A DNA stretch of 34,773 nt from CAVSWN01 sp046728115 (GTDB lineage: Bacteria > Acidobacteriota > Vicinamibacteria > Vicinamibacterales > CAVVIG01), in contig JBKPDW010000358.1 of NCBI GenBank assembly GCA_046728115.1, positions 1 through 34,773 on the forward strand. The letters are read 5' to 3'. Under the pieces are notes generated by a model that saw only the letters and a list, made by a program, of their open reading frames with translations, searched no databases and was not told the origin of the DNA. Made by a program: the position numbers and the translations under genes. Shown one piece after another: positions 24,531-33,042 of this stretch. Position 1 is the first letter of the stretch, and the number at the start of each line of letters is the position of its first letter.

Positions 24531-26249
24531 ATGCCGGCTCGCTTCGGATGGGACACGTCCGCCAGGAGTGTCTCGGCGAGGCTGCGACCTCATTACGGGA
24601 TGCTCGAAGTCGTGCCGCTAGGCGGTCTCGGCGAGTTCGGGATGAACATGCTCGCGTTCACATGGGGCGACACAACCCTGGTGGTGGATGCGGGTGTGAT
24701 GTTTCCGGATCCCGACATGCCAGGCGTGGATCGCATCATCCCGGACCTGACCTACCTGCAGCAGAAGGGGCGGGCAACAGCCGTCGTGTTGACGCACGGT
24801 CACGAAGATCACATCGGCGGCGTTCCGCACGTGATCCCATTCGTCAGCGGTCCGGTCTACGGCACGCCGCTGACACTTGCGCTCGTTGAACCGAAACTCC
24901 AGGAGCACGGGATTGCTGACCACGAGCTTATTCCCGTGCGCCCGAAGCAGCGAGTCACCGTCGGTCCATTCATCATCGAATTCATCCGCGTGACGCACAG
25001 CATGCCAGATTGCGTCGCGCTCGCGATTCAGACGCCGGCCGGAGTTATCATTCACACTGGCGATTTCAAAATCGATCAGACACCAATCGACGGCGAACAC
25101 TTCGATATCCACCGGTTTGCCGAGCTCGGGGGTCAGGGCGTTCTGGCCCTTTTGGGGGACAGCACCAACGTCGATCGGCGCGGGTTCACCGGGTCGGAAC
25201 TCGATGTCGTCGAAGCCTTCGAAGAGATATTCACGAGCTCGCGCGGCAAGCTCATCGTTGCGGCGTTCGCCTCCAGCATCTATCGGATGCAAATCCTGGT
25301 AGACCTTGCCGCGCAATTCCATCGCAAAGTCGCATTTGTCGGGCGCGGGATGATGCAGAATTCCGAGATCGCGCTACGCCTCGGCCATCTGCACATTCCA
25401 TCGGGGATGCAGATTCGCGACTCGGAGGTAGCCGGCTATCCGGCGCAGGAGGTGCTGTGCCTGGTCACTGGCTCACAAGGTGAGCCGCCGTCGGCGCTTT
25501 CGCGTATCGCGATCAACGATCACCCGAACGTGAAGCTGACCGAGGACGACACCGTCGTCATTTCGGCCAGGGCGATTCCCGGGAACGAAAAAGCGATCGG
25601 ACGCGTCATCAATCACCTCGGCCGCCGCGGCGCCGATGTCATCCACGAAGGCATCAAGCACGTCCATGTATCAGGCCACGGCAGCGAGGAGGAACTGAAG
25701 CTGATGCTGTCGCTGGTGCGGCCGCGCTTCTTCGTCCCCGTGCACGGCGAGTACCGACAGTTGTCGCAGCATGCGCGCATCGCGCGACGCGTGTTCGCCG
25801 GCCGCGATCCACGGCCCGACATCCTGCTCGCCGAGGACGGCGACGTCCTGGTGTTCGACGAGAGCGGCGGACGCATCGCGGGCAAGGCGCCCGTCGGCCG
25901 CGTGCTGATCGACGATACGCGAACGGGCGAAGTGGGCGACGAAGTGCTCCGCGACCGGCGGCGCCTTGCGGAGGAGGGGCTCGTTGTGCCGGTCGTGGCG
26001 ATCAACAAGCAGACCGGGGCGCTCGAAGGCGTCCCCGACATCATCACGCGGGGATTCGTCATGGAAGACGGTCAAGCCGTGCTCGCCGACGGTGCCCGGT
26101 TGCTCAGCGACGTGGTCGAACACGCCAGCATCGAGGAGCGCACCGATCAGGGACTTATCCGGGAGAAGCTGCGCATCGAGCTGCGCCGCTTTTTTCGTAA
26201 ACGTTTGGGACGAAGGCCATTCGTCCTGCCCGTCATCATGGAGATCTGA
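24531..26249 (+). CDS. rnj: Ribonuclease J (beta-CASP metallo-beta-lactamase)
   Basis: A roughly 572-residue 5'-to-3' exo- and endoribonuclease for mRNA decay and rRNA maturation. LEVVPLGGLGEFGMNM, the zinc motif HGHEDH (about 89-94), HTGDFKIDQTP and LGDSTNVDRRGFTGSE precede the beta-CASP domain with VAAFASSIYRMQ. HVSGHGSEEELKLML and PVHGEYRQL follow, then a C-terminal domain ending VLPVIMEI. Three starts are possible: TTG 24522, ATG 24531 and ATG 24600. The last begins directly at the conserved core (MLEVVPLGG) and may be the true one. The ftsK GTG follows 3 bases after the stop. Confidence 0.94.
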   Translation: MPARFGWDTSARSVSARLRPHYGMLEVVPLGGLGEFGMNMLAFTWGDTTLVVDAGVMFPDPDMPGVDRIIPDLTYLQQKGRATAVVLTHGHEDHIGGVPHVIPFVSGPVYGTPLTLALVEPKLQEHGIADHELIPVRPKQRVTVGPFIIEFIRVTHSMPDCVALAIQTPAGVIIHTGDFKIDQTPIDGEHFDIHRFAELGGQGVLALLGDSTNVDRRGFTGSELDVVEAFEEIFTSSRGKLIVAAFASSIYRMQILVDLAAQFHRKVAFVGRGMMQNSEIALRLGHLHIPSGMQIRDSEVAGYPAQEVLCLVTGSQGEPPSALSRIAINDHPNVKLTEDDTVVISARAIPGNEKAIGRVINHLGRRGADVIHEGIKHVHVSGHGSEEELKLMLSLVRPRFFVPVHGEYRQLSQHARIARRVFAGRDPRPDILLAEDGDVLVFDESGGRIAGKAPVGRVLIDDTRTGEVGDEVLRDRRRLAEEGLVVPVVAINKQTGALEGVPDIITRGFVMEDGQAVLADGARLLSDVVEHASIEERTDQGLIREKLRIELRRFFRKRLGRRPFVLPVIMEI

Positions 26250-26252
26250 CTC

Positions 26253-28703
26253 GTGCGTGGATCGTCGACAGTGTCGCGGCGTATGAGCGAGTTCGTCGGC
26301 ATGGCGTTGTTCGCCGCCGCCCTCATCTGGGTCGTGTCGCTCGCCAGCTACGAACCCTCGGACGCGGTATGGTTTTTCAGCAGCGGATCGCACGCGGCGC
26401 CGGCGAATTTCGCCGGCCGAGTCGGCGCATTCCTCGCCGAGCTGTCGTTTCAACTGTTTGGCTACGCCGCTTACCTCATTCCGGCGGCCTTCGTCATCAT
26501 CGGCTGGCACTACTTCTGGTGCCGGACGTTCGACGCTGCCGCCACCAAGGCCACCGGGGCGATGCTCCTCGTCGCGGCCATCAGCACGTTCCTGAGCCTC
26601 GTATTTGGCACCGTGGAGGTCTCCGGCAAGGCCTTTCGCGCCGGCGGCTATACCGGGGAATTCCTCGCGAAGGAAATGTCAGAGTACCTCGCACGAACCG
26701 GATCGCTCATCGTGATCCTCACGCTGATCTTCCTCGCGATCATCCTGTCGACGCAGTTTTCCTTCGGTCGATTTTTCGGTTCGATAATCGCTGCGGTCAA
26801 GGTTGGCGCGATACGGCTCGTTGACTCGCTGCACGCGTGGCGAGAGGAGCGTCGGCGCGAGAAGCAGCGGCGTGAGGTCATCGCCAAGCACATGAAGAAA
26901 GGCACGGCAACCGCCGATGCCAGGCCACCCGTCATTGCCGGCGGCGATCTGTCCGCCGATCGATCGGCCAAAGCCTCGCGCGCCACCGATGCGGCCAGGG
27001 CCGCAACCGGATCGAGAGTTGGCAGCCAAACGGACGAAGCAGCAGCCGGCGCGAACGGGAAAACCGGGGCGGTGCGCGGCTTCAGCCCGGCGGACGACGA
27101 AGATGAAGCGGCGACTGGCAAAGCACCAGCATTCGGCAGCCCGAAGTCGTTTGCGCCGCCCAAACCGCCGAAGGTCAATGTTCCCGCTCCTCCGCTGCCC
27201 ATTCCGGATCCCGAACCGATGACGAAGGCCCCCGCCGAGCGCCGCAGGGGCGAATACGCCCTGCCGCCGCTCGCGCTGCTCGACGCTCCGAAAACGGAGC
27301 GCAAGATCGACGAGCGCGAGCTGATGGATAGCGCGCGCCTGCTCGAGGAAAAATGCCGCGAGTTCTCGGTGGAAGGGACCGTCGTGCAGATCCACCCGGG
27401 ACCCGTCGTCACGACCTTCGAGTTCAAGCCGGATGCTGGCGTGAAGTACTCGAAAATCACCGGACTGGCCGACGATCTGTGCCTCGCGATGCAGGCCGAG
27501 TCGGTGCTGATCGATCGCATCCCCGGTAAATCGACCGTCGGCATTCAAATTCCGAATCGGATGCGCGAGCAGATCTCGCTGCGCGAGATGCTCGAGTCCG
27601 AGACCTATCGCCGTTCGACCTCGAAGCTCACGATCGCGCTCGGAAAGACGATCCACGGGGAGCCCTACGTCGCCGATCTCGCGTCGATGCCCCATCTGCT
27701 GATTGCCGGCTCGACAGGCGCCGGCAAGTCTGTGGGCATCAACGGCATGCTGACGAGCATCCTCTATCGCGCCTCTCCGGACGATGTGCGGACGATCATG
27801 ATCGATCCCAAGCGCCTCGAGCTCGGGATGTACGATGACATCCCCCACCTGATGACGCCGGTCGTGGTCGACCCGAAGCAGGCCGCCAACGCCTTGCGGT
27901 GGGCCGTGCGCGAAATGGAGGAGCGCTACAAGACGCTGGCCGCCGAGGGTGTCCGCAACATTGAGCAGTACAACCGCAACGTGCAACACGCGATCGCCGA
28001 GAAGCGGACGCCGAAGGACGGTCAGGAGCCGAAGCCGCTGCCCTTCATCGTCGTGGTCATCGACGAGTTGGCGGACCTGATGATGGTGGCCAGCAACGAG
28101 GTGGAGGAATCGATCGCGCGGCTGGCGCAAATGGCCCGGGCAGTCGGCATCCACCTGATCCTGGCGACGCAGCGTCCGTCAGTCGACGTGATTACCGGGC
28201 TGATCAAGGCGAACCTCCCGGCACGCATCTCGTTCCGCGTGTCGTCGAAGATCGACTCGCGGACGATCCTTGACGGCAACGGCGCGGAACAACTGCTCGG
28301 CCGAGGCGACATGCTGTTTCTGCCCCCCGCGTCGTCGCGAGTCATTCGACTCCACGGCCCGTACATTTCGGAGCAGGAGAGCGCTCGACTGGCCAGCTAT
28401 CTGCGCAAACAGGGCAAACCGATCTACGACGAGACGATCACGGCCGAGGAGAAAACGGCCGCCGACGGCGTCGAGATGGACAAGGACGATCTGTACGACG
28501 AGGCGGCGCGCATCGTCGTGCAGAGCGGTCAGGCATCGATCTCGTACCTGCAGCGCCGTCTGCGCATCGGATTCAGCCGTGCCGCCCGTCTGGTGGACAT
28601 GATGGAGATGGAAGGTCTCGTGTCGCCATCGGCCGGCGGGAAGCCTCGAGAGGTGCTTGTCGCGAAGGATTATTTCGATGAAGTCGATGCACAGTTGCGA
28701 TGA
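26253..28703 (+). CDS. ftsK: DNA translocase FtsK/SpoIIIE
   Basis: An 816-residue septal motor that pumps chromosome ends at division. The N-terminus holds about four membrane segments between residues 12 and 180. A low-complexity Ala/Pro/Lys-rich linker runs from about 200 to 350. The RecA-like motor has Walker A GSTGAGKS (486-493), IMIDPKRLELGMYDDIPHLMTPVV, Walker B IVVVIDELADLMM and ILATQRPSVDVITGLIKANLPARISFRV. The C-terminal winged-helix gamma domain (QASISYLQRRLRIGFSRAARLVDMME), which reads KOPS sites, is present. The start is a GTG at 26253 just after rnj. The end overlaps the amidase start by 26 bases, tying chromosome segregation to septal wall cleavage. Confidence 0.95.
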   Translation: MRGSSTVSRRMSEFVGMALFAAALIWVVSLASYEPSDAVWFFSSGSHAAPANFAGRVGAFLAELSFQLFGYAAYLIPAAFVIIGWHYFWCRTFDAAATKATGAMLLVAAISTFLSLVFGTVEVSGKAFRAGGYTGEFLAKEMSEYLARTGSLIVILTLIFLAIILSTQFSFGRFFGSIIAAVKVGAIRLVDSLHAWREERRREKQRREVIAKHMKKGTATADARPPVIAGGDLSADRSAKASRATDAARAATGSRVGSQTDEAAAGANGKTGAVRGFSPADDEDEAATGKAPAFGSPKSFAPPKPPKVNVPAPPLPIPDPEPMTKAPAERRRGEYALPPLALLDAPKTERKIDERELMDSARLLEEKCREFSVEGTVVQIHPGPVVTTFEFKPDAGVKYSKITGLADDLCLAMQAESVLIDRIPGKSTVGIQIPNRMREQISLREMLESETYRRSTSKLTIALGKTIHGEPYVADLASMPHLLIAGSTGAGKSVGINGMLTSILYRASPDDVRTIMIDPKRLELGMYDDIPHLMTPVVVDPKQAANALRWAVREMEERYKTLAAEGVRNIEQYNRNVQHAIAEKRTPKDGQEPKPLPFIVVVIDELADLMMVASNEVEESIARLAQMARAVGIHLILATQRPSVDVITGLIKANLPARISFRVSSKIDSRTILDGNGAEQLLGRGDMLFLPPASSRVIRLHGPYISEQESARLASYLRKQGKPIYDETITAEEKTAADGVEMDKDDLYDEAARIVVQSGQASISYLQRRLRIGFSRAARLVDMMEMEGLVSPSAGGKPREVLVAKDYFDEVDAQLR

Positions 28704-30204
28704 CGATGTCGCTCGGCGTGTGCTGACCAGCGTCTCCGTCGCGGCGGTGGCGGCACTCGCTCTGGCCGGCGTCCGCCTGCATGCCGGCCCGGCGATCGCC
28801 ACCATCACCGACGTTCGCCGGACGGTCCTTTCGGACGCCGTGCGCGTGACCATCGAGCTCGACCGTGAGGTGCCGTTTCACGACGAGCGCATTCCGGGTC
28901 CGATGCGCGTATTCGTCGACATGCCGGGGACACGGCCTGCCGCGCCACTCATGGATCAGACCATCCGGTTCGACGTCGACACCGACATCGTCCGGCAGAT
29001 TCGAATCGGTCGGCATCCGAACAGCACCACTCGCGTCGTTCTCGATGCGACGGATGTGGGCACGTACTCCGTGTATCCCCTTTACCATCCCTTCCGTATC
29101 GTCATCGATTGCATGCGCGACACTCCGGCGGCGAAGGCGACAGCTGGGACGATGCCACCGGCGCCGCTACGGTTGGCACCCGCGCTGCCGCCTCCGGCGC
29201 CGCTGAAGGCCCGGCGGCTGACCGCGCAATGGATGCACCGGCTGCCCTCCATGTATCCCCGTCGATCTGCCGCCATCGCCGCGGCGCACACGGCCATCGC
29301 CGTCGCGCCAGAACGCTTTCCTCAGTTCGACGACAACGTGCCGCCGCCAGTGGTCGAGCCGCCGCCCAGTACGGAGACGGCGATGGGCACCCCGAAGCCT
29401 GGCGAAGGTGGAACGACCACACCAAGGTCGCGCGAAAGCGGGCCGGCATCGATCGGTTCGCCGAAACGCGTCCCTGGTGGCGTCTCGATGTCGCGACAGC
29501 TCGGTCTCAATGTCTCCCGTATCGTCATCGATCCGGGTCACGGCGGCCACGATCCGGGCGCGAAAGGCTTAGGCATCAACGAAGCGGAAGTGGTTCTCGA
29601 CGTCGCGTTGCGACTGGAGAAGCTGCTGCAAAAGGTGCCGGGTGTCGAAGTGATCCTCACACGGCGCACCGACGAATTCATTCCTTTGCAGGAGCGGACG
29701 GCCATCGCGAATCGTGAAGGCGCCGACTTGTTCCTCTCGATTCACGCCAACGCCAGTTCCCTGGAGTCGGCGCGCGGCATCGAAACGTATTTCCTGAATT
29801 TCGCGAACAATCTGTCGGCCGCAGAGGTCGCGGCTCGCGAAAATGCTGCTTCAGGCCAGGGCATGAGCGCGCTACCCGACATGGTGAAGGCGATTGCGCT
29901 GAACAACAAACTTGACGAGTCGCGAGACTTCGCCTTGCAGATTCAGCGCACGATGATGGAACGGCTGCGTGCGACGAACAAGACGATCAGGGATCTCGGC
30001 GTCAAGCAGGCGCCATTCGTCGTGCTGATCGGCGCGGCCATGCCGAGCGTGCTCTCCGAGATTTCGTTCGTCACGAACCCGCAGGAAGTCAGGCTGCTGA
30101 AGGGCGCGGTCTATCGCCAGCGGATCGCCGAGGCATTGTTCGCCGCCGTGCGGAGGTATCAGACGTCGCTGAAGAACGTGACCACCGCGGCAAATCAGCG
30201 GTAG
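28678..30204 (+). CDS. Secreted N-acetylmuramoyl-L-alanine amidase (AMIN + Amidase_3)
   Basis: A 508-residue AmiC-type enzyme that cuts the bond between muramic acid and the stem peptide to split septal wall. A signal peptide with an arginine pair (ARRVLTSVSVAAVAALALAG) is followed by an AMIN domain (about 40-145) for envelope targeting and a Pro-rich linker (about 150-275). The catalytic domain has zinc ligands H288 (DPGHGGHDPG), E302 (NEAEV) and H356 (LSIHANAS), with the catalytic glutamate at E461 (VLSEISFV). The ATG at 28678, with AAGGA upstream, is preferred over 28657. It overlaps ftsK by 26 bases. EnvC/NlpD-type activators were not seen nearby. Confidence 0.93.
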   Translation: MKSMHSCDDDVARRVLTSVSVAAVAALALAGVRLHAGPAIATITDVRRTVLSDAVRVTIELDREVPFHDERIPGPMRVFVDMPGTRPAAPLMDQTIRFDVDTDIVRQIRIGRHPNSTTRVVLDATDVGTYSVYPLYHPFRIVIDCMRDTPAAKATAGTMPPAPLRLAPALPPPAPLKARRLTAQWMHRLPSMYPRRSAAIAAAHTAIAVAPERFPQFDDNVPPPVVEPPPSTETAMGTPKPGEGGTTTPRSRESGPASIGSPKRVPGGVSMSRQLGLNVSRIVIDPGHGGHDPGAKGLGINEAEVVLDVALRLEKLLQKVPGVEVILTRRTDEFIPLQERTAIANREGADLFLSIHANASSLESARGIETYFLNFANNLSAAEVAARENAASGQGMSALPDMVKAIALNNKLDESRDFALQIQRTMMERLRATNKTIRDLGVKQAPFVVLIGAAMPSVLSEISFVTNPQEVRLLKGAVYRQRIAEALFAAVRRYQTSLKNVTTAANQR

Positions 30205-30273
30205 GCACCTTCCCGTTCTTGATCGTTATGGTGGGCAGCCCAGAGACCGATTCGCTCGGCTGAACAAGCCGCA

Positions 30274-30519
30274 TCAGTGATCGAACGGCTTACTCGAACG
30301 CATCCAGAAAAGCACGGCACCGAACACCGCGGCGGCGATCACGGCGACCAACGTCAGGATACCGGTCAGCCCAAGTGCGCCGATCAGGAGATCGGCCAGC
30401 CCGGTCGGATCCCGCTTCGGCTCGACGATCTTCACGATGACGGGCCCAGTCGGCTGCGACTGTTGGCGCGCAAAGGTCTGAATTACGAAGTCTGAAGTCA
30501 GGAGAAAGGGCCGGAGCAT
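30274..30519 (-). CDS. Small single-span membrane protein of unknown function
   Basis: An 81-residue or shorter protein. The core is GPVIVKIVEPKRDPTGLADLLIGALGLTGILTLVAVIAAAVFGAVLFWMRSS: one amphipathic loop, then one long membrane segment and a short basic end. Small proteins of this make-up occur in Acidobacteriota, but no function is known to me. The first roughly 14 codons from the ATG at 30519 come from repeat-island words, so the real start may lie further in; no ribosome binding site resolves it. It lies downstream of pepA on the same strand. Confidence 0.6.
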   Translation of the reverse strand: MLRPFLLTSDFVIQTFARQQSQPTGPVIVKIVEPKRDPTGLADLLIGALGLTGILTLVAVIAAAVFGAVLFWMRSSKPFDH

Positions 30520-30553
30520 AAAGATTTCAGACTTCAGAGTTCAGATTTCAGAT
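30476..30553. repeat. Inverted island of 7-base units, 4 + 4 (pepA/small protein gap)
   Basis: Four 7-base units at 30476-30503 (GTCTGAA, TTACGAA, GTCTGAA and a diverged one) and four at 30526-30553 (TTCAGAC, TTCAGAG, then two TTCAGAT), separated by 22 bases. Exact arms are GAAGTCTGAA (30487-30496) / TTCAGACTTC (30526-30535). The right arm is the cleanest array in the window. Confidence 0.85.
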
Positions 30554-30567
30554 GTGGAGGGAAGACG

Positions 30568-32091
30568 TCATGCATTCGTACCGAAATCCGTGAACGCCAG
30601 CTCGGCGAGCGTCCGAACGGCGACTCCGGTCGCACCCTTCGGCATGAACGGTTTCGCTTCGTCGGCCCACGCCGTGCCGGCGATGTCGATGTGCGCCCAG
30701 GGCAGCCCCCCTGTGAATTCCTTGAGAAACAGCGCGGCGGTGATGGATCCTGCCGGACGTCCGCCCGTGTTGCTGAAATCGGCGATGTCGCTCTTGAGCT
30801 GATCGAAGTATTCGTCAAACAACGGCATCGGCCACATGCGGTCGCCTGTCTGCTCGGCCACGCGACGCACGCGGTCCACCCATTCGTTCGGCGTCCCGAA
30901 CAAGCCGCTGGTGATCTTGCCGAGCGCCACCACGCACGCGCCGGTCAACGTGGCGACGTCCACGAGGTGGGTGGCGCCCAGCTGCCGCGCATACCAGAGC
31001 GCGTCGCCAAGAATCAGACGGCCCTCGGCGTCCGTATTGATCACTTCTACTGTCTTGCCGGCGGCGCTCTTGAGAATGTCTCCCGGCTTGATTGCGCGGC
31101 CGCCCGGCATGTTCTCGGTGGCGGGCACAACACCGATTACGCGAATGGGCCCCTGCAGGAGGGCAATCGCGCGCATCGCGCACGCAACGGCGGCTCCCCC
31201 TGCCATGTCGTCCTTCATGCGCTCCATCCCGTCGGCGGGCTTGATCGAGATGCCGCCCGTGTCGAACGTGATGCCTTTGCCAACCAGGCCAAGCACCGGC
31301 GAATCGGGTGCGCCCGGCGGATCGTGGCGGAACACCATCAGGCGTGGCGGTTCGCTGCTGCCGCGCGCCACCCCGAGGAGCAGTCCCATGCCGAGTTCGG
31401 CGATGCGCGTTTCGTCCAACACGTCTACGTGTACGCCGGCTTCACCGGCGATCGCGGCCGCGCGCTTCGCGAATTCGCGAGGGGTCAGCGTATTGCCGGG
31501 TTCGTTCGCCAGACCACGCGCCAGGTTGCTGCTCTCGCCGAGGATTCGGCCGCGTGCGACGCGGCTGGCCACGCGACTATCGGGATCAATCGACTCGCCT
31601 TCGACGACCACTGTCCAGGCGGGAACAGGTCCGCGCGAGACATCGACCGTCTTGTATATGCCGCCGTCGAACTCCGACAGTGTCAGTCCCTCGGCGACGG
31701 CTTGTGCCAATTGCGTTATGTCACCTTCGCCTCGAACGACGAAGCCAATGCTGCCTAGATGCCTCTGACGTCCGGCGAGCCCCGCGGTCGCTCCCTGCTT
31801 GCGCAGGATATCGCCGTTGGCGTCGGCGCGCTTGCCGCCACCAATCAGGGCGACACGGCGCGCGCGCCAGCCACGATCGGTGATGGGCGTCACGAACATG
31901 TCGTAACGCCTGGCGTCGAATTCCCTGATCGCCAATGCCCGCGCCACTTCACCCCCGGTTGCACCGTCCACACCCTGCACGGCGTCGGGCAATTCCTCTT
32001 CGAACCATGGCAAAACGAGCAGATCCACCTCGACGGCGGCAAGAGCGCCGCTGACGCACGCGATCGGAGAGCCCGACATGACTGGAGGCAT
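30568..32091 (-). CDS. pepA: Leucyl aminopeptidase (M17 family)
   Basis: A roughly 507-residue cytosolic, hexameric two-metal aminopeptidase. The N-terminal regulatory domain (about 1-165) is followed by the peptidase domain. The latter has LVGKGITFDTGGISIKPADGM (metal Lys and Asp), MKDDMAGGAAV, PATENMPGGRAIKPGDI and the signature NTDAEGRLILGDAL (metal Asp and Glu, catalytic Arg). WPMPLFDEYFDQLKSDIADFSN and HIDIAGTAW near the end are typical. The start is uncertain (ATG at 32091 or 32079). A GATAAT hexamer just upstream of 32091 would place transcription almost at the ATG. It is divergent from the PKD-like gene. Confidence 0.95.
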   Translation of the reverse strand: MPPVMSGSPIACVSGALAAVEVDLLVLPWFEEELPDAVQGVDGATGGEVARALAIREFDARRYDMFVTPITDRGWRARRVALIGGGKRADANGDILRKQGATAGLAGRQRHLGSIGFVVRGEGDITQLAQAVAEGLTLSEFDGGIYKTVDVSRGPVPAWTVVVEGESIDPDSRVASRVARGRILGESSNLARGLANEPGNTLTPREFAKRAAAIAGEAGVHVDVLDETRIAELGMGLLLGVARGSSEPPRLMVFRHDPPGAPDSPVLGLVGKGITFDTGGISIKPADGMERMKDDMAGGAAVACAMRAIALLQGPIRVIGVVPATENMPGGRAIKPGDILKSAAGKTVEVINTDAEGRLILGDALWYARQLGATHLVDVATLTGACVVALGKITSGLFGTPNEWVDRVRRVAEQTGDRMWPMPLFDEYFDQLKSDIADFSNTGGRPAGSITAALFLKEFTGGLPWAHIDIAGTAWADEAKPFMPKGATGVAVRTLAELAFTDFGTNA

Positions 32092-32114
32092 CCAGTTATT
32101 ATCGCTGAAGGCGC

Positions 32115-32143
32115 TTGCTGTCGCCCAGAGCAGCCGGTACAAT
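32115..32143 (+). promoter_or_regulatory. Promoter of the PKD-like gene
   Basis: TTGCTG (32115-32120), 17 bases, TACAAT (32138-32143; five of six -10 bases). A GAGGAAG ribosome binding site follows about 8 bases before the ATG at 32174. The promoter overlaps the 5' end of the divergent pepA gene. Confidence 0.6.
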
Positions 32144-32173
32144 CCTCTCAGCTCCCACTGAGGAAGTTAGTCT

Positions 32174-32632
32174 ATGAAACACCTGCGGCGGTTGGCGGCG
32201 TCTGGCGTCGCGTGCGTGTGCCTGTCGACGCTCGTCGCCGCGGCCGATTTGGCACAAAGATCCGACAAGGACGCCAAGGACGCCGACTCCAAGCGCCCGC
32301 AGGTGCGCCTCAAGGCACAACCCGTCATCAGCGTCTCGCCCGCGCGCGTCGTGCTCACCGCCGAAATCGTCGGAGGCCCCAACGATTTCGAAGAGTTCTA
32401 CTGTCCGGCGATCGAATGGGACTGGGGCGACGGCACGCAGTCCGAATCGTCCGCGGATTGCGAACCGTATGAGTCCGGCAAGAGCGAAATCAAGCGCCGG
32501 TTCACCGTGGAGCACGTGTTTCGTCGCGCCGGCAACTATCGCGTCGGCTTCAGACTCAAGCGACGCGACAAATCGGTCGGTTTCGCGAGCGTTCAGATCC
32601 AGGTGAGACCGGGATTGCCCGAAGGTCACTAG
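32174..32632 (+). CDS. Exported PKD-like domain protein
   Basis: A 152-residue protein with a signal peptide (KHLRRLAASGVACVCLSTLVAAA). A charged linker rich in Lys and Asp follows, then one PKD-like beta-sandwich with AIEWDWGDGTQSESSADCEPYE, the FTVEHVFRRAGNYRVGFRLKRRD strand pair and an IQVRPG end. The WDWGDGT and HVFRRAGNY pair is the PKD hallmark. Two cysteines (YCPAIEW, ADCEPY) may form a disulfide. PKD domains generally bind proteins or sugars; the partner is unknown. Own promoter and terminator make it monocistronic. Confidence 0.83.
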   Translation: MKHLRRLAASGVACVCLSTLVAAADLAQRSDKDAKDADSKRPQVRLKAQPVISVSPARVVLTAEIVGGPNDFEEFYCPAIEWDWGDGTQSESSADCEPYESGKSEIKRRFTVEHVFRRAGNYRVGFRLKRRDKSVGFASVQIQVRPGLPEGH

Positions 32633-32664
32633 CGGACGCCTCCGTCCCACAACCGGACATCTCG

Positions 32665-32696
32665 GCGGCCGATTCCTCGAAATCGGCCGCTTTTCG
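32665..32696 (+). terminator. Intrinsic terminator after the PKD-like gene
   Basis: A perfect 10-base stem GCGGCCGATT (32665-32674) / AATCGGCCGC (32681-32690) with a 6-base loop, followed directly by TTTT. It lies 32 bases after the stop codon. This is the only textbook Rho-independent terminator seen in the window. Confidence 0.88.
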
Positions 32697-32756
32697 CACG
32701 AAAACCACCTGTTCGCTCGCAGCTGAAGCTGGCACGAGATTGGCCTGTGGCCCGGC

Positions 32757-33035
32757 GTGGCCTTGCGACGCTCGATTCGGCGGCTGATGGCGGGAACGGT
32801 AATCCTGTTCACGGCCCTCCTCTCGGTCGGATTGACCGCCGCCCCGGACGGCCCGTTCTCGATTGCGATTCGTCCGGTGTTCATGCACATCGATCCGGCG
32901 GCTATCGCAGAATCACGCGCGCGGATCTTCGGAGTGGATGTCGATGTGACGCTGGGTTCGATGCACCTCCATCTGGGCTGGTCGCCGATTCCGCTGGTGC
33001 CGGCGTCAACCAAACCGACTGCAACGCTGTTCTAA
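32757..33035 (+). CDS. Small exported protein of unknown function
   Basis: A 92-residue protein. Two arginine-rich turns (LRRSIRRL) are followed by a hydrophobic stretch (MAGTVILFTALLSVGLTAA) typical of a signal peptide, then a short mature part (FSIAIRPVFMHIDPAAIAESRARIFGVDVDVTLGSMHLHLGWSPIPL). I do not recognise a family. The start is GTG 32757 or ATG 32787. It ends 7 bases before the ADOP permease, so co-expression is likely; it may be a partner of the permease. Confidence 0.6.
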   Translation: MALRRSIRRLMAGTVILFTALLSVGLTAAPDGPFSIAIRPVFMHIDPAAIAESRARIFGVDVDVTLGSMHLHLGWSPIPLVPASTKPTATLF

Positions 33036-33042
33036 TTACGAC

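Noticed and set aside
26679..28154. Minus-strand open frame of 491 codons opposite ftsK
   Set aside because: Antisense shadow of the FtsK motor and linker without domain features.
30257..30271. CGGCT / AGCCG hairpin between amidase and small membrane protein as a terminator
   Set aside because: A 5-base stem with no T-run on either strand; could arise by chance in GC-rich DNA.
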